Source of the DNA: Bacillus cereus ATCC 14579
GTDB lineage: Bacteria; Bacillota; Bacilli; Bacillales; Bacillaceae_G
Direction: 5' to 3'
Assembly: GCF_000007825.1 (NCBI RefSeq)
Contig: NC_004722.1
Span: 784,501-848,500 of the forward strand
Length of the DNA stretch: 64,000 nt
A model generated the notes under the pieces. The model made no database searches. It worked only from the letters and a program-made list of their open reading frames with translations, and had not been told where the DNA came from. Positions 8,576 to 17,172 of the stretch are shown here, piece after piece. The position numbers were made by a program, and so were the translations under genes. Position 1 is the first letter of the stretch; each line of letters begins with the position of its first letter.

Positions 8576-9886
8576 ATGAATGGGTTTATGAGTTTTATGG
8601 AACAAAAGATTATGCCAACAACGCAAAAGATTGCAGGACAACGACATTTATTAGCAATTCGAAACGGGGTTATTTCTACATTACCGTTAACGATCGTCGG
8701 ATCATTTTTTGTTATCTTTTTAAATTTACCAATTGATGCATATATGGAATGGATCGCACCGTTTCGCCATATTTTAGATATTCCATTCCGATTTACAGTA
8801 GGACTAATGGCGTTATACGCAGCGTTTGGTGTAGGGGCTTCGCTCGCGAACTTTTATCAGCTCAATCAGTTAAGTGCAGGGTTATTATCTGTACTCGCCT
8901 TTTTACTAGCATCAGTTGAACCAATTCAAATTACGAAAGCTGTACCAGGTGTTATTGATGCAGGGAGATATATTTCAGTAGGAACATTAAGTGCAACGTC
9001 TTTATTCGGCGCAATTGTTACAGCATTAATTGCAGTAGAAATTTATCATTTTATGATTAAGCATAATATCTCGATTAAATTACCAGATAGTGTACCACCA
9101 GCAGTTTCAAATTCGTTTGCAGCATTAATTCCAACATTAGCAGTTATTCTTTTATTCTGGGGCATTCGCTACGGTTTGAAATTTGATGTGAATACAACGA
9201 TCACATATTTAATCGCACCATTAAAATCAGTATTAGTAGGAAATAATTTATTCGGTGGTTTATTAACAGTATTCTTAATCGTGTTTTTCTGGTCATTCGG
9301 TATACATGGACCAGCGATTTTAGGACCAATTATTCGTCCGATGTGGGATTCAGCAATTCTTGAAAATATGGAAGTATTCACGGCTACAGGAAATGCACAT
9401 CAGTTACCAAACTTATTTACAGAGCAATTTATTCAATGGTTCGTATGGATTGGCGGATCAGGCTCAACGTTAGCTTTAGTAATTATGTTTATGTTCTCTA
9501 AATCTAAGTTCCTAAAAGAGTTAGGTAGATTATCATTCGTACCAGGTTTATTCAATATTAACGAACCAATTATTTTTGGGGCACCGATTGTAATGAACCC
9601 AATTCTAATTATTCCGTTCGTTATTACACCGTTAGTGACAACGACAGTATCATATTTTGCAGTTGTTTCAGGTATGATTCCACTTATGATGGCGAAACTG
9701 CCATTTACGATGTTAGCACCAATTGCAGCGGTAATTAGTACGGACTGGACAATTATGGCTGGTGTACTTGTACTTGTTAACTTTGTCATCTCATTCGTTA
9801 TTTACTATCCATTCTTCAAAATGTATGAGAAACAACAATTAGCAGGAGAGGAGAAAACAGAATGCTCGGAGCAATTATCATCTTAA
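8576..9886 (+). CDS. PTS lactose/cellobiose-type EIIC permease
   Basis: 436-residue membrane permease of the IIC Lac/Cel family with 8-10 hydrophobic segments. It begins FMEQKIMPTTQKIAGQRHLLAIRNG, opening like CelB/LicC proteins, and carries the conserved FNINEPIIFG motif that is involved in sugar binding. An in-frame TTG lies directly upstream, but AGGAGG with 7-nt spacing points to the ATG at 8576. The imported sugar is not given by sequence. Flanking MupG-type genes suggest an amino-sugar disaccharide rather than plain cellobiose. Confidence 0.9.
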   Translation: MNGFMSFMEQKIMPTTQKIAGQRHLLAIRNGVISTLPLTIVGSFFVIFLNLPIDAYMEWIAPFRHILDIPFRFTVGLMALYAAFGVGASLANFYQLNQLSAGLLSVLAFLLASVEPIQITKAVPGVIDAGRYISVGTLSATSLFGAIVTALIAVEIYHFMIKHNISIKLPDSVPPAVSNSFAALIPTLAVILLFWGIRYGLKFDVNTTITYLIAPLKSVLVGNNLFGGLLTVFLIVFFWSFGIHGPAILGPIIRPMWDSAILENMEVFTATGNAHQLPNLFTEQFIQWFVWIGGSGSTLALVIMFMFSKSKFLKELGRLSFVPGLFNINEPIIFGAPIVMNPILIIPFVITPLVTTTVSYFAVVSGMIPLMMAKLPFTMLAPIAAVISTDWTIMAGVLVLVNFVISFVIYYPFFKMYEKQQLAGEEKTECSEQLSS

Positions 9887-10140
9887 TTACATTCGTGGTC
9901 GGACAGTGTATTGCCCATTATTCGAAATGGGTACAAAGTAAATCTTTATTAGTGTTACTACTAGTATCAGTTTTATTTATCGGTTGTTCAATGGGTGCAT
10001 ATGTAATGTTAGGATTGCAATCACCGTACGTAATTATTGTACCGACAATTTTATGTGCAACGTGTTTATCTGCAAAATATAGATTTACGAGCATGGCATT
10101 AATACAACGTGTGAAGGAGATGCAAAAGCATGGAGCGTAA
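9862..10140 (+). CDS. small hydrophobic membrane protein embedded in the PTS operon
   Basis: 92 residues with about three predicted membrane segments (near 1-20, 28-50 and 55-75) and a basic tail ending KEMQKHGA. I do not recognise a family. It is real by context: a strong ribosome site (GGAGAGGAG) precedes it, its start overlaps the IIC gene by 25 bases, and its end overlaps the following MupG-like gene by 11 bases. Such tight packing suggests translational coupling and a role with the permease. Function unknown. Confidence 0.8.
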   Translation: MLGAIIILITFVVGQCIAHYSKWVQSKSLLVLLLVSVLFIGCSMGAYVMLGLQSPYVIIVPTILCATCLSAKYRFTSMALIQRVKEMQKHGA

Positions 10141-11215
10141 ATTAGGAATTTCACTTTATCCAGAACATTCAACGAAAGAAAAAGATATGGCTTATATTTC
10201 CGCAGCGGCACGACACGGTTTCTCAAGAATATTTACTTGTTTGTTATCTGTGAATCGTCCGAAAGAAGAAATTGTAGCTGAATTTAAAGAGATTATCAAT
10301 CACGCAAAAGATAACAATATGGAAGTTATTTTAGATGTAGCTCCAGCTGTGTTTGATCAGCTTGGTATTAGTTATAGCGATCTATCATTTTTCGCAGAAT
10401 TAGGCGCAGACGGTATTCGTTTAGATGTAGGTTTTGACGGATTAACGGAAGCGAAAATGACGAATAATCCGTACGGTTTAAAAATTGAGTTAAATGTAAG
10501 TAACGATATTGCGTACTTAGAAAATATTCTTTCGCATCAAGCGAATAAATCAGCTTTAATTGGTTGCCATAATTTTTATCCACAAAAATTCACTGGTCTT
10601 CCATACGATTATTTCATTCGCTGTAGTGAACGCTTTAAAAAGCATGGTATTCGCAGTGCAGCCTTTATTACATCACATGTCGCAAACATCGGTCCATGGG
10701 ATATTAACGATGGATTATGTACATTAGAAGAGCATCGTAATTTACCAATTGAAGTACAAGCGAAGCATTTATGGGCAACAGGGTTAATTGATGATGTCAT
10801 TATCGGAAATGCTTATGCGAGTGAGGAAGAGTTAGAGAAACTAGGAAACTTAAATCGCTACATGTTACAGCTAAAAGTGCACTTTGTAGACGAAGCGACT
10901 GAAGTAGAGAAGAGAGCTACGCTGCAAGAATTACACGTAAGGCGCGGCGACATAACAGAGTATATGGTACGTTCTACAGAAGTACGTAAAAAGTACAAAG
11001 ATTATGACTTCCCAGTGCGTGAAAGTGTGCTGCAGGAAAGAGGGCAAGTTGTAATTGGAAACAATTCATTTGGTAAGTATAAAGGTGAACTGCAAATCAT
11101 TCTGAAAGAAATGCCGATAGATGAACGGAAAAATATTGTCGGTACAATTGCAGAAGAGGAGTTATTCTTACTAGATTATGTAGGAGCTTGGACGCAGTTT
11201 ACTTGTGTGGAATAG
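10130..11215 (+). CDS. MupG-family (DUF871) 6-phosphomuramidase-like hydrolase, paralogue 2
   Basis: 361 residues with the same two-domain layout as the gene at 4649. Shared blocks include LGISLYPEHST, FFAELGADGIRLDVGF, GCHNFYPQKFTGLPYD and, near the end, EEELFLLDY. The two are clearly recent paralogues. It is the last gene of the IIA-IIB-IIC-membrane protein operon and overlaps the preceding gene, so the hydrolase very likely acts on the phosphorylated sugar the PTS imports. Characterised family activity is 6-phospho-muramidase; the exact substrate here is inferred. Confidence 0.87.
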   Translation: MERKLGISLYPEHSTKEKDMAYISAAARHGFSRIFTCLLSVNRPKEEIVAEFKEIINHAKDNNMEVILDVAPAVFDQLGISYSDLSFFAELGADGIRLDVGFDGLTEAKMTNNPYGLKIELNVSNDIAYLENILSHQANKSALIGCHNFYPQKFTGLPYDYFIRCSERFKKHGIRSAAFITSHVANIGPWDINDGLCTLEEHRNLPIEVQAKHLWATGLIDDVIIGNAYASEEELEKLGNLNRYMLQLKVHFVDEATEVEKRATLQELHVRRGDITEYMVRSTEVRKKYKDYDFPVRESVLQERGQVVIGNNSFGKYKGELQIILKEMPIDERKNIVGTIAEEELFLLDYVGAWTQFTCVE

Positions 11216-11226
11216 GGAAGAGAAGG

Positions 11227-11254
11227 AGAGGATGCTGTGACATCCTCTTTTTTC
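11227..11254 (+). terminator. intrinsic terminator of the PTS operon
   Basis: 8-bp perfect stem AGAGGATG/CATCCTCT with a 6-nt loop and a following T-run. Confidence 0.88.
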
Positions 11255-11323
11255 TGTTGAAATAGTAATCTATCGTATATAGAATGCAAAGAGATAGACT
11301 TAATTTGGGCGGGAGAGAAGGAG

Positions 11324-12247
11324 ATGGAAGAGTATATAGATGATTTATTAAGGCGGATGGCTGATGAGGAAACAGAGATTTGGCATCGTGCGTATGATGA
11401 AGCAAAAGCGTTAAATGACTTATTAACTTTTCCTTATTTACAGCAGAAGGTAATCAAAGCAAAAAAGGTATCTATGAAGAAAGATATTTATTATTTAATG
11501 ACGAAACTCGCCATCAATACGAAGGAAATCTATATTGCTGATTATCTTATAGATCGTTTGGAATGTGAACAAATCCCGACTTTGTTAAGTGAACTGCTTA
11601 GTAATATTTATACATTGCCAGAAATAAGTAGTACAAATAAAATCATTCCGTATATTTATCATAAAAACGATAGTGTTCGTTATTGGGCAGTTGCTTCCTT
11701 AAAGTTATATAAATCGTTAGAAGCGGAAAGTGCGTTGCTAAAGTTGTTGGATACTGAAGAAAATAAAGATGAGATTACACATATTTGTTATACATTGTTT
11801 GAGATTGGAACGAAGCAATCGATTCTGCCGTTAACAAAGCTTTTATATAGTAATAGTGCCTATGTTCGTTCAACCGTTATTGAGGTTTTAGCAAAAATAG
11901 GGGGATCGGACTTACAAATAGTTTATATTGAAGCTTTACATGATAGAAATGTTATGGTGAAATATGAAGCTGTTCGAGCTATTTATACGTATGGCGACGA
12001 AATGGCAATGAGAGCAATTTGCGAACGTGTGAATAAAATTGTTGCTAGAAGACGTAAAAATGAAGTAGAGCCTACGGATGAAGCAGAGATTATCATTGCT
12101 CTTCGTTTCTTACATAAGTTTGCTAATCATGAAGAAGTTTTAAAGATATTTGATAAGGTATACAAAAAACGTGGAAACTTGTTTATGTCGGAGAGGGAGT
12201 GGCTTCGAGACAATATTGCTTACTTTCAAGAGAAAGAAAGAATGTAA
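11324..12247 (+). CDS. HEAT-repeat protein
   Basis: 307-residue soluble helical protein. Repeated helix pairs such as NDSVRYWAVASLKLY, SAYVRSTVIEVLAKIGG and DRNVMVKYEAVRAIYTYG are typical HEAT/PBS-lyase-like repeats, which act as protein-binding scaffolds. It has no catalytic motif, signal peptide or membrane segment. GGGAGAGAAGGAG precedes the ATG. It is a single-gene unit between two terminators, so neighbours give no hint. Function unknown. Confidence 0.75.
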   Translation: MEEYIDDLLRRMADEETEIWHRAYDEAKALNDLLTFPYLQQKVIKAKKVSMKKDIYYLMTKLAINTKEIYIADYLIDRLECEQIPTLLSELLSNIYTLPEISSTNKIIPYIYHKNDSVRYWAVASLKLYKSLEAESALLKLLDTEENKDEITHICYTLFEIGTKQSILPLTKLLYSNSAYVRSTVIEVLAKIGGSDLQIVYIEALHDRNVMVKYEAVRAIYTYGDEMAMRAICERVNKIVARRRKNEVEPTDEAEIIIALRFLHKFANHEEVLKIFDKVYKKRGNLFMSEREWLRDNIAYFQEKERM

Positions 12248-12261
12248 TAATTATAGAAAAG

Positions 12262-12295
12262 GAGCCAGTCTCAACGATGAGACTGGCTCTTTTTT
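12262..12295 (+). terminator. intrinsic terminator
   Basis: 12-bp perfect stem (12262-12273 with 12278-12289), 4-nt loop, then six T. It lies between convergent genes; on the minus strand it follows the 3D-domain gene but has only a weak T-run there. Confidence 0.93.
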
Positions 12296-12299
12296 ATAA

Positions 12300-13559
12300 C
12301 TAGTTTAATACTTTAACTGTAACTGTTTTACGTCCCCAGCTACTTGATGAACCTTTATCTGGCATTAAAACGTCGATTTTATTACCTTTAATAGCTCCAC
12401 CAGTATCACCAGCGATTGCTACTCCGTAACCTTCAACCCATACTTTTGAACCTAATGGAATGACACTTGGATCAACTGCAATTAGTTTCATGTTTGGATT
12501 AGCTGTTAAGTTGTGGCCTAAAGCTGATTTTACTTGGTCGCCTGCTTTATAACCATTTTCAAGTGGATCTGCTGTGTAAGCTGTTGCTACAACACGTAAC
12601 TCACGAGAAGATGATGGTGTACTTGTTTCAGTTTCTTTTGCAACAGGTTGTTGTGTAGCTGATTTTTGAGCTTTAGCCGCTTCTTGAGCCTTAGCCGCTT
12701 CACGAGCTTCTTGAGCCTTAGCTGCTTCACGAGCTTCAGCTGCCTCTTGAGCTTTAGCTGCTTCACGAGCTTTAGCTGCTTCTTGAGCCTTAGCCGCTGC
12801 TTGAGCTTCAGCATCTGCTTGAGCTTTAGCTGCTTCACGAGCTTTAGCTGCCTCTTGAGCTTTAACTTCTGCTTGAGCTTCAGCATCTGCCTGAGCTTTA
12901 GCTGCTTCTTGAGCCTTAGCTGCTTCACGAGCTTTAGCCGCTTCTTGAGCTTTAACTTCTGCTTGAGCTTCAGCTGCTTCGCGAGCTTTAGTTGCTTCCA
13001 CTGCTTTAGCTTTTGCTTGAGTTTCAGCTACTTCCTGAGCTTTAGCTGCTTCACGAACTTTAGCTGTATCTTGAACTGTAGTCGTTTTTTCAACTTTAGC
13101 TACTGGTTGAACTTTAACTGGTGCTTTACCTGTTAAGTAAGGAACATGAACATAAGCTGTTTTTCCGTTATATTCAAATTGAATCCAATCATTTTGTACT
13201 TGGTGTGTTGTTTCAATTACATCATCTTTTTTCAACTTACCAAGAATCTCTGAGTCTGTGTTTGCCCCAGCACGTACGTTTAATACGTTTGCTGTTACGT
13301 AGTAAGTGTCTTTTGTATAGTCAGCGCTTATGAAAGCTTCTTTACCGCTATTCAATTGAACTTTTGACCAACCATTTTCTGTATGTAAAACATTTACTTT
13401 ATATCCATCTAATAATTTTCCTACAACTTTTGATTCAGTAGTTGGGTTTTCTCGTACGTTTAGTACGTCAGTCGTTACGATTGTTTCTGCTTTAGCAGAT
13501 GTTGTGAAAATCCCAAGACCAAAAACCGCTGCTGTTGCTATACCCATAAATTTTTTCAT
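12300..13559 (-). CDS. secreted SH3b/3D-domain cell-wall protein (YocH/EntA-like)
   Basis: 419 residues: a signal peptide ending near TSAKA (about 1-24), two bacterial SH3 domains starting VTTDVLNVRENP and YYVTANVLNVRAGA, a long Ala/Lys/Gln/Glu repeat (about residues 165-300), and a C-terminal 3D domain with VVATAYTA, AVDPSVIPLGS and AGDTGG. The 3D fold is a double-psi barrel related to MltA, with aspartates as likely catalytic residues, so this is a probable peptidoglycan hydrolase or remodelling factor. B. cereus proteins of this layout have been called enterotoxin/cell-wall-binding proteins. The frame opens 41 codons earlier, but ATGGAGG five bases before the ATG at 13559 and the signal peptide set the start. 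Confidence 0.88.
   Translation of the reverse strand: MKKFMGIATAAVFGLGIFTTSAKAETIVTTDVLNVRENPTTESKVVGKLLDGYKVNVLHTENGWSKVQLNSGKEAFISADYTKDTYYVTANVLNVRAGANTDSEILGKLKKDDVIETTHQVQNDWIQFEYNGKTAYVHVPYLTGKAPVKVQPVAKVEKTTTVQDTAKVREAAKAQEVAETQAKAKAVEATKAREAAEAQAEVKAQEAAKAREAAKAQEAAKAQADAEAQAEVKAQEAAKAREAAKAQADAEAQAAAKAQEAAKAREAAKAQEAAEAREAAKAQEAREAAKAQEAAKAQKSATQQPVAKETETSTPSSSRELRVVATAYTADPLENGYKAGDQVKSALGHNLTANPNMKLIAVDPSVIPLGSKVWVEGYGVAIAGDTGGAIKGNKIDVLMPDKGSSSSWGRKTVTVKVLN
12660..13070 (-). repeat. in-frame degenerate repeat coding for (A)AKAQEAAKAREA-type units
   Basis: About 400 bases of degenerate tandem repeat inside the 3D-domain gene, built on 18-30-base units coding for AKAQEA and AKAREA variants, with longer blocks QADAEAQAEVKAQEA occurring twice. 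The encoded region is probably an extended helix or coiled coil linking the SH3 and 3D domains. Composition bias keeps other frames open here, which creates false ORFs on both strands. Confidence 0.85.
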
Positions 13560-14100
13560 AATAGCCTCCATTGCATTTGTTTTCGTTGACCTCATTATAG
13601 CAACCATTATTTTCTTATTTGCGAAAAACATAAAATTACAAAGCTTTCGTAACGGGGCATTAATATTCTGTAACAATTCCATAAATATCCTGATAGCGCT
13701 TCTTTGTTGTTTTTTGGCGTATTAGGGCATATGAAACACAAAATGAGTAGTATTTCAATTACTGTAACGTTAATAATGTTACAGTAATATTTCTTGATGA
13801 TATCTATAGCGTTACAAAAATAGCTTATTTTACTGTTTGAATGGAAATTTAGTTATGAAACGATAATCTTTTTAGGCGTGAAAATATATAAATGAGGTGA
13901 AATTTAATAAAATATCGATATAATTGTTACAAAATCAGTCGAAGTATGGAAAAAATTACGCCTTGATTTTCGTCTGTTACATAGTATTTTTGCAATAATA
14001 GAATTAGATAATAGCCTTAGTACCTATAAATAATGAAGAGTATTAGAATGGTAGTTGTAACGTGAAACATATATAATAGAAGAAACTCAATTTAGTAGAT
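13560..14100. other. 540-bp AT-rich intergenic region with GTAAC/GTTAC motifs
   Basis: No ORF with a ribosome site was found. It contains the promoter of the 3D-domain gene and several scattered GTAAC/GTTAC words. The clearest structure is the palindrome at 13758-13788, listed separately. Confidence 0.5.
13758..13788. promoter_or_regulatory. palindrome ATTACTGTAAC-N9-GTTACAGTAAT
   Basis: Perfect 11-bp arms around a 9-nt spacer, about 200 bases upstream of the 3D-domain gene. No T-run on either side makes an intrinsic terminator unlikely, so an operator is favoured. The regulator is unknown. Confidence 0.5.
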
Positions 14101-14105
14101 AAATA

Positions 14106-14137
14106 AAAAACGCAGGAGTGTAAACTCCTACGTTTTT
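14106..14137 (-). terminator. intrinsic terminator of the efflux operon
   Basis: AAAAACG/CGTTTTT and AGGAGT/ACTCCT paired with a one-base mismatch and a 4-nt loop, just after the last gene of the minus-strand operon. Confidence 0.88.
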
Positions 14138-14139
14138 GT

Positions 14140-15318
14140 TTATTCATATCGTAAACATTCAATTGGATCCAGTTTGGCAGCTTTGTTAGCTGGCAGTAAA
14201 CCGAATATAATACCGATTAACATTGAGATACCTACTGCAAGAAGTCCAAGTTCTTTTGAGACAACGAGTGGCCATCCAGCAAAGATTGAGACGATCCAAG
14301 CGAAGAAAATACCGAGCATGAATCCGATGAAACCACCAAGTCCTGTTAATATACAAGATTCGATTAAGAATTGTGTTAATACTTTACCACGTGTTGCACC
14401 AAGTGCTTTACGAATACCAATCTCACGTGTACGTTCTGTTACAGATACGAGCATGATGTTCATTACACCGATACCACCAACAAGTAAGGAGATAGCGGCA
14501 ATACCACCGAATACCATTTTCATCATACCGATTGATTCGTCTAGTTGTTTCGTAAATTCACCTAAATCTTGTGCTTCGAATTTGTGCTCAAATTTAGGAG
14601 CTTTCATTTCGTTTAAGACAGAAACAGCTTGTTTTTCTACACTTTTACGTTCTGTCGGAGAGGTCATTGTTAATCTTACAGAGTCATACTCATTTACTCC
14701 TGAAATGACAGGCGCATTTTCAAGTGATGTATAACCTTCAGGCATAGGCATTCCAAAGTCATTTTTCGTTTCGTATACACCAACTATTTTATACGGCTTT
14801 CCTTTTATATCTGTGTATTGATTTGATTCCCAACCACTACTAAATAATTTGTTGAAAGCTTCTTCATTTAATATAACAGCAGGGATTGCTTGATTTAGTT
14901 CACTGTCATTTAATTCACGACCGTGAACTAATTTTATTTTCGAATCTGTCATAAAGGCGCCTGTTCCACCTTTTAAATCAAGATTTACATCTTTTGAACC
15001 AGCAGATGCTTTTACTTTCATACTTACGTCTGGATACACATCTTTAACGCCTGGTACAGTTTGCAGACGGTTTAGCATATCAGGTGTGATTTTGGCACTA
15101 TCTGTTCCGTAATCAGGATTGTTGTAGTAAATCGTTACTTCGTTATCTTTTCCTTGGCCTAATTCTTTTTTAAACTTTGCGTTTGTACCATCACCCATTG
15201 AAATGATAGTAATAATGGCACTAATACCGATAATAATACCTAACATCGTTAAGATAGAACGCATTTTATGAGCAAAGATAGAGGAAAGGGCCATGCGTAT
15301 ATTTTCACTCGTATTCAA
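14140..15318 (-). CDS. MacB/YknZ-type ABC transporter permease
   Basis: 392 residues. It has an N-terminal membrane helix near residues 20-45 (RSILTMLGIIIGISAIITI), a large extracytoplasmic MacB_PCD domain, and three C-terminal helices with the FtsX signature region TERTREIGIRKALGATR. It is the permease half of a tripartite-like exporter with the two upstream genes, like B. subtilis YknXYZ. An in-frame TTG at 15333 lies inside the end of the ATPase gene. GGAGAGG with proper spacing points to the TTG at 15318, directly after the ATPase stop. Confidence 0.9.
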   Translation of the reverse strand: MNTSENIRMALSSIFAHKMRSILTMLGIIIGISAIITIISMGDGTNAKFKKELGQGKDNEVTIYYNNPDYGTDSAKITPDMLNRLQTVPGVKDVYPDVSMKVKASAGSKDVNLDLKGGTGAFMTDSKIKLVHGRELNDSELNQAIPAVILNEEAFNKLFSSGWESNQYTDIKGKPYKIVGVYETKNDFGMPMPEGYTSLENAPVISGVNEYDSVRLTMTSPTERKSVEKQAVSVLNEMKAPKFEHKFEAQDLGEFTKQLDESIGMMKMVFGGIAAISLLVGGIGVMNIMLVSVTERTREIGIRKALGATRGKVLTQFLIESCILTGLGGFIGFMLGIFFAWIVSIFAGWPLVVSKELGLLAVGISMLIGIIFGLLPANKAAKLDPIECLRYE

Positions 15319-15320
15319 AA

Positions 15321-15995
15321 TTAACCTCTCCAATCTTGGACGATATTTCCGTCACGAATTACAATTTGACGTGCTGCAGCTTCCCCGATTTCACGGTCAT
15401 GGGTAATCATAATGATTGTTGAGCCTTGTTTATTTAATTCGTAAAAGAGGTCCATAATTTGTGTGCTTGTTTTCGTATCAAGTGCTCCCGTCGGTTCATC
15501 GGCTAAAATGAATTTTGGGTTATTTACGATTGCACGTGCAACGGCGACACGCTGCTTTTGTCCACCTGATAATTCGTTTGGTAAGTGAGTAGCGCGATCA
15601 GCTAAACCGACTTTTGTTAAAGCAGCTAATGAGCGCTCGCGTCTTTCTTTTTTATCGACTCCAGCGTAAATAAGAGGTAGTTCTACATTTTGAAGCGCTG
15701 TAAGTCTCGGTAATAACATGAAGTTTTGGAATACGAATCCAATCTCTTTATTACGTACGTGTGCAAGTTCTGTTTCAGACATGTTTGAAATATTTTGACC
15801 GGCTAGTTCGTACGTACCTGTCGTCGGTTTATCTAAGCAACCGATAATGTTCATTAATGTTGATTTACCAGAACCAGAAGGTCCCATAATTGAAGTGAAT
15901 TCTCCTTGGTTCAATGTTACGTCAATTCCGTGTAATATTTGAACGGACTCTGCACCATTTTGGAAGGATTTCGTGATGCCTTTTAAGTTAATCAC
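15321..15995 (-). CDS. MacB/YknY-type ABC transporter ATPase
   Basis: 224-residue ATP-binding subunit with Walker A GPSGSGKST, the Q-loop region VFQNFMLLPRLTALQN, ABC signature LSGGQKQRVAVARA, Walker B ILADEPTGALD and an H-loop ITHDRE. The sequence groups with LolD/MacB/YknY ATPases, which drive mechanotransmission rather than classical transport. Its start overlaps the end of the adaptor gene by four bases (ATGA), a mark of translational coupling. Confidence 0.93.
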   Translation of the reverse strand: MINLKGITKSFQNGAESVQILHGIDVTLNQGEFTSIMGPSGSGKSTLMNIIGCLDKPTTGTYELAGQNISNMSETELAHVRNKEIGFVFQNFMLLPRLTALQNVELPLIYAGVDKKERRERSLAALTKVGLADRATHLPNELSGGQKQRVAVARAIVNNPKFILADEPTGALDTKTSTQIMDLFYELNKQGSTIIMITHDREIGEAAARQIVIRDGNIVQDWRG

Positions 15996-17095
15996 TGGGC
16001 GACAACCTCCATACCATCTTTTAAGTCTTTTTCAGGTTTAGAGATAATTTCCTCTCCTTTTTTCACTCCAGAAACTTTTGCTTCGCTATCAGTCTCGAAT
16101 TCAACAGTAACTGCTTGTTCTTTCGCCTTACCGTCTTTTACAACGAAGACAACATTTTTGTCACCTTTTTTCACGATACTGCTTTTCGGAACAATTGTAC
16201 CAGTTGCTTCGCCAGATTTACTTGTTACGTAAACGTGGAAGCCGTTTTGTAATTCGTCACTATTATCTAATGTGACAGTGAATTGATAGTTAGAAACAGT
16301 TTTATTTTCATCCATGCTCTTTAATGGTGTAGAACCGATTTCTGTTACTTTTCCTGTCCAAGTCTTACCAGCGACAGTTTTTGATGAAACAGTTACTTCT
16401 TGCCCAACTTTCATACTAGCAAGCTCATATTCAGAAAGTTGACCTTTTACCTTAAATTGACCAGCGTGGCGAAGAGTAACGCCGCTCATACCTGTTTTTT
16501 CGTCAGCAGTTTTCACGATATCATCAATTACGCCATCAGCAGGACTTGTTACAGAAAGATTGTTTACTTTCTCTTTTGCTGTTTTAATCATTTCATCAAA
16601 TTTTTCAACATCAAACTTTTTCATTTCAAGTTGTGATTCTAATTGCCCAACTTCAGCTTCTGATGCTTTTAATGCTTCAGCGGGAAGGCCTGCATTTTTA
16701 TCTTTTTGTAACTTTTGTTTCGCAGCATCAAGTTGTTTTTGGAACAACGTTACTTCTTTTTGTGCGATTTTCTTTTGCATTTCTGCTTCTGTTACACCTT
16801 GTTTAGCAGTCGGGTCATTGTATTTAAATAGAAGCTGACCTTTTTTCACTTCATCGCCTTTTTTTACAGCTAATTCATATGTTCCTTTTGTTGGATCGAA
16901 TGAAATAGTTTCAATTCCGTTTGGAATAACTTCGCCACCAAATTTTTGCGCGTTTTGGATTTGTTTTTCAGTTACTTTATATCCGCTATATGCCATTGCT
17001 ACTTCTGAACCGCCTCCAGCAAATGCAAAGTATGATCCAGCTGCAATTCCGATTGCTACTACACTAGTAATTAACACTTTATTTTTCTTTTTCAT
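15992..17095 (-). CDS. HlyD/YknX-type efflux adaptor protein
   Basis: 367 residues with an N-terminal membrane anchor (about 5-27), a coiled-coil hairpin (about 100-175), split lipoyl half-motifs around GDEVKKGQLLFKYN and VTSPADGVIDDI, and a beta-barrel C-terminal part. This is a membrane-fusion (RND/MFP) adaptor that assembles with the MacB-like permease. First gene of the operon, with an AAAGGTGA ribosome site. The upstream region holds ordered CTTACA/TGTAAGGT repeats. Substrate unknown; YknWXYZ in B. subtilis protects against the SDP toxin. Confidence 0.9.
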   Translation of the reverse strand: MKKKNKVLITSVVAIGIAAGSYFAFAGGGSEVAMAYSGYKVTEKQIQNAQKFGGEVIPNGIETISFDPTKGTYELAVKKGDEVKKGQLLFKYNDPTAKQGVTEAEMQKKIAQKEVTLFQKQLDAAKQKLQKDKNAGLPAEALKASEAEVGQLESQLEMKKFDVEKFDEMIKTAKEKVNNLSVTSPADGVIDDIVKTADEKTGMSGVTLRHAGQFKVKGQLSEYELASMKVGQEVTVSSKTVAGKTWTGKVTEIGSTPLKSMDENKTVSNYQFTVTLDNSDELQNGFHVYVTSKSGEATGTIVPKSSIVKKGDKNVVFVVKDGKAKEQAVTVEFETDSEAKVSGVKKGEEIISKPEKDLKDGMEVVAQ

Positions 17096-17172
17096 CTATT
17101 TATCACCTTTTCGTTCGTTTTAGTATCTACATTAAGTATAGAAGAGGTGAAGAATCTGACAAATCGTTTTAG

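Noticed and set aside
12587..12928. 113-residue Lys/Leu/Gln-rich frame on the minus strand
   Set aside because: Shifted frame of the same repeat tract, with no independent start signal.
12660..13070. Possible CRISPR array
   Set aside because: The repeats are contiguous, in frame with a secreted protein and without unique spacers. No cas genes are near.
12666..13136. 156-residue Ser/Phe/Cys-rich frame on the plus strand
   Set aside because: It is the antisense of the AKAQEA repeat of the 3D-domain gene. The repeat composition keeps the frame open; there is no ribosome site.
14174..14734. 186-residue plus-strand frame
   Set aside because: Antisense of the MacB-like permease gene, which has clear family motifs.
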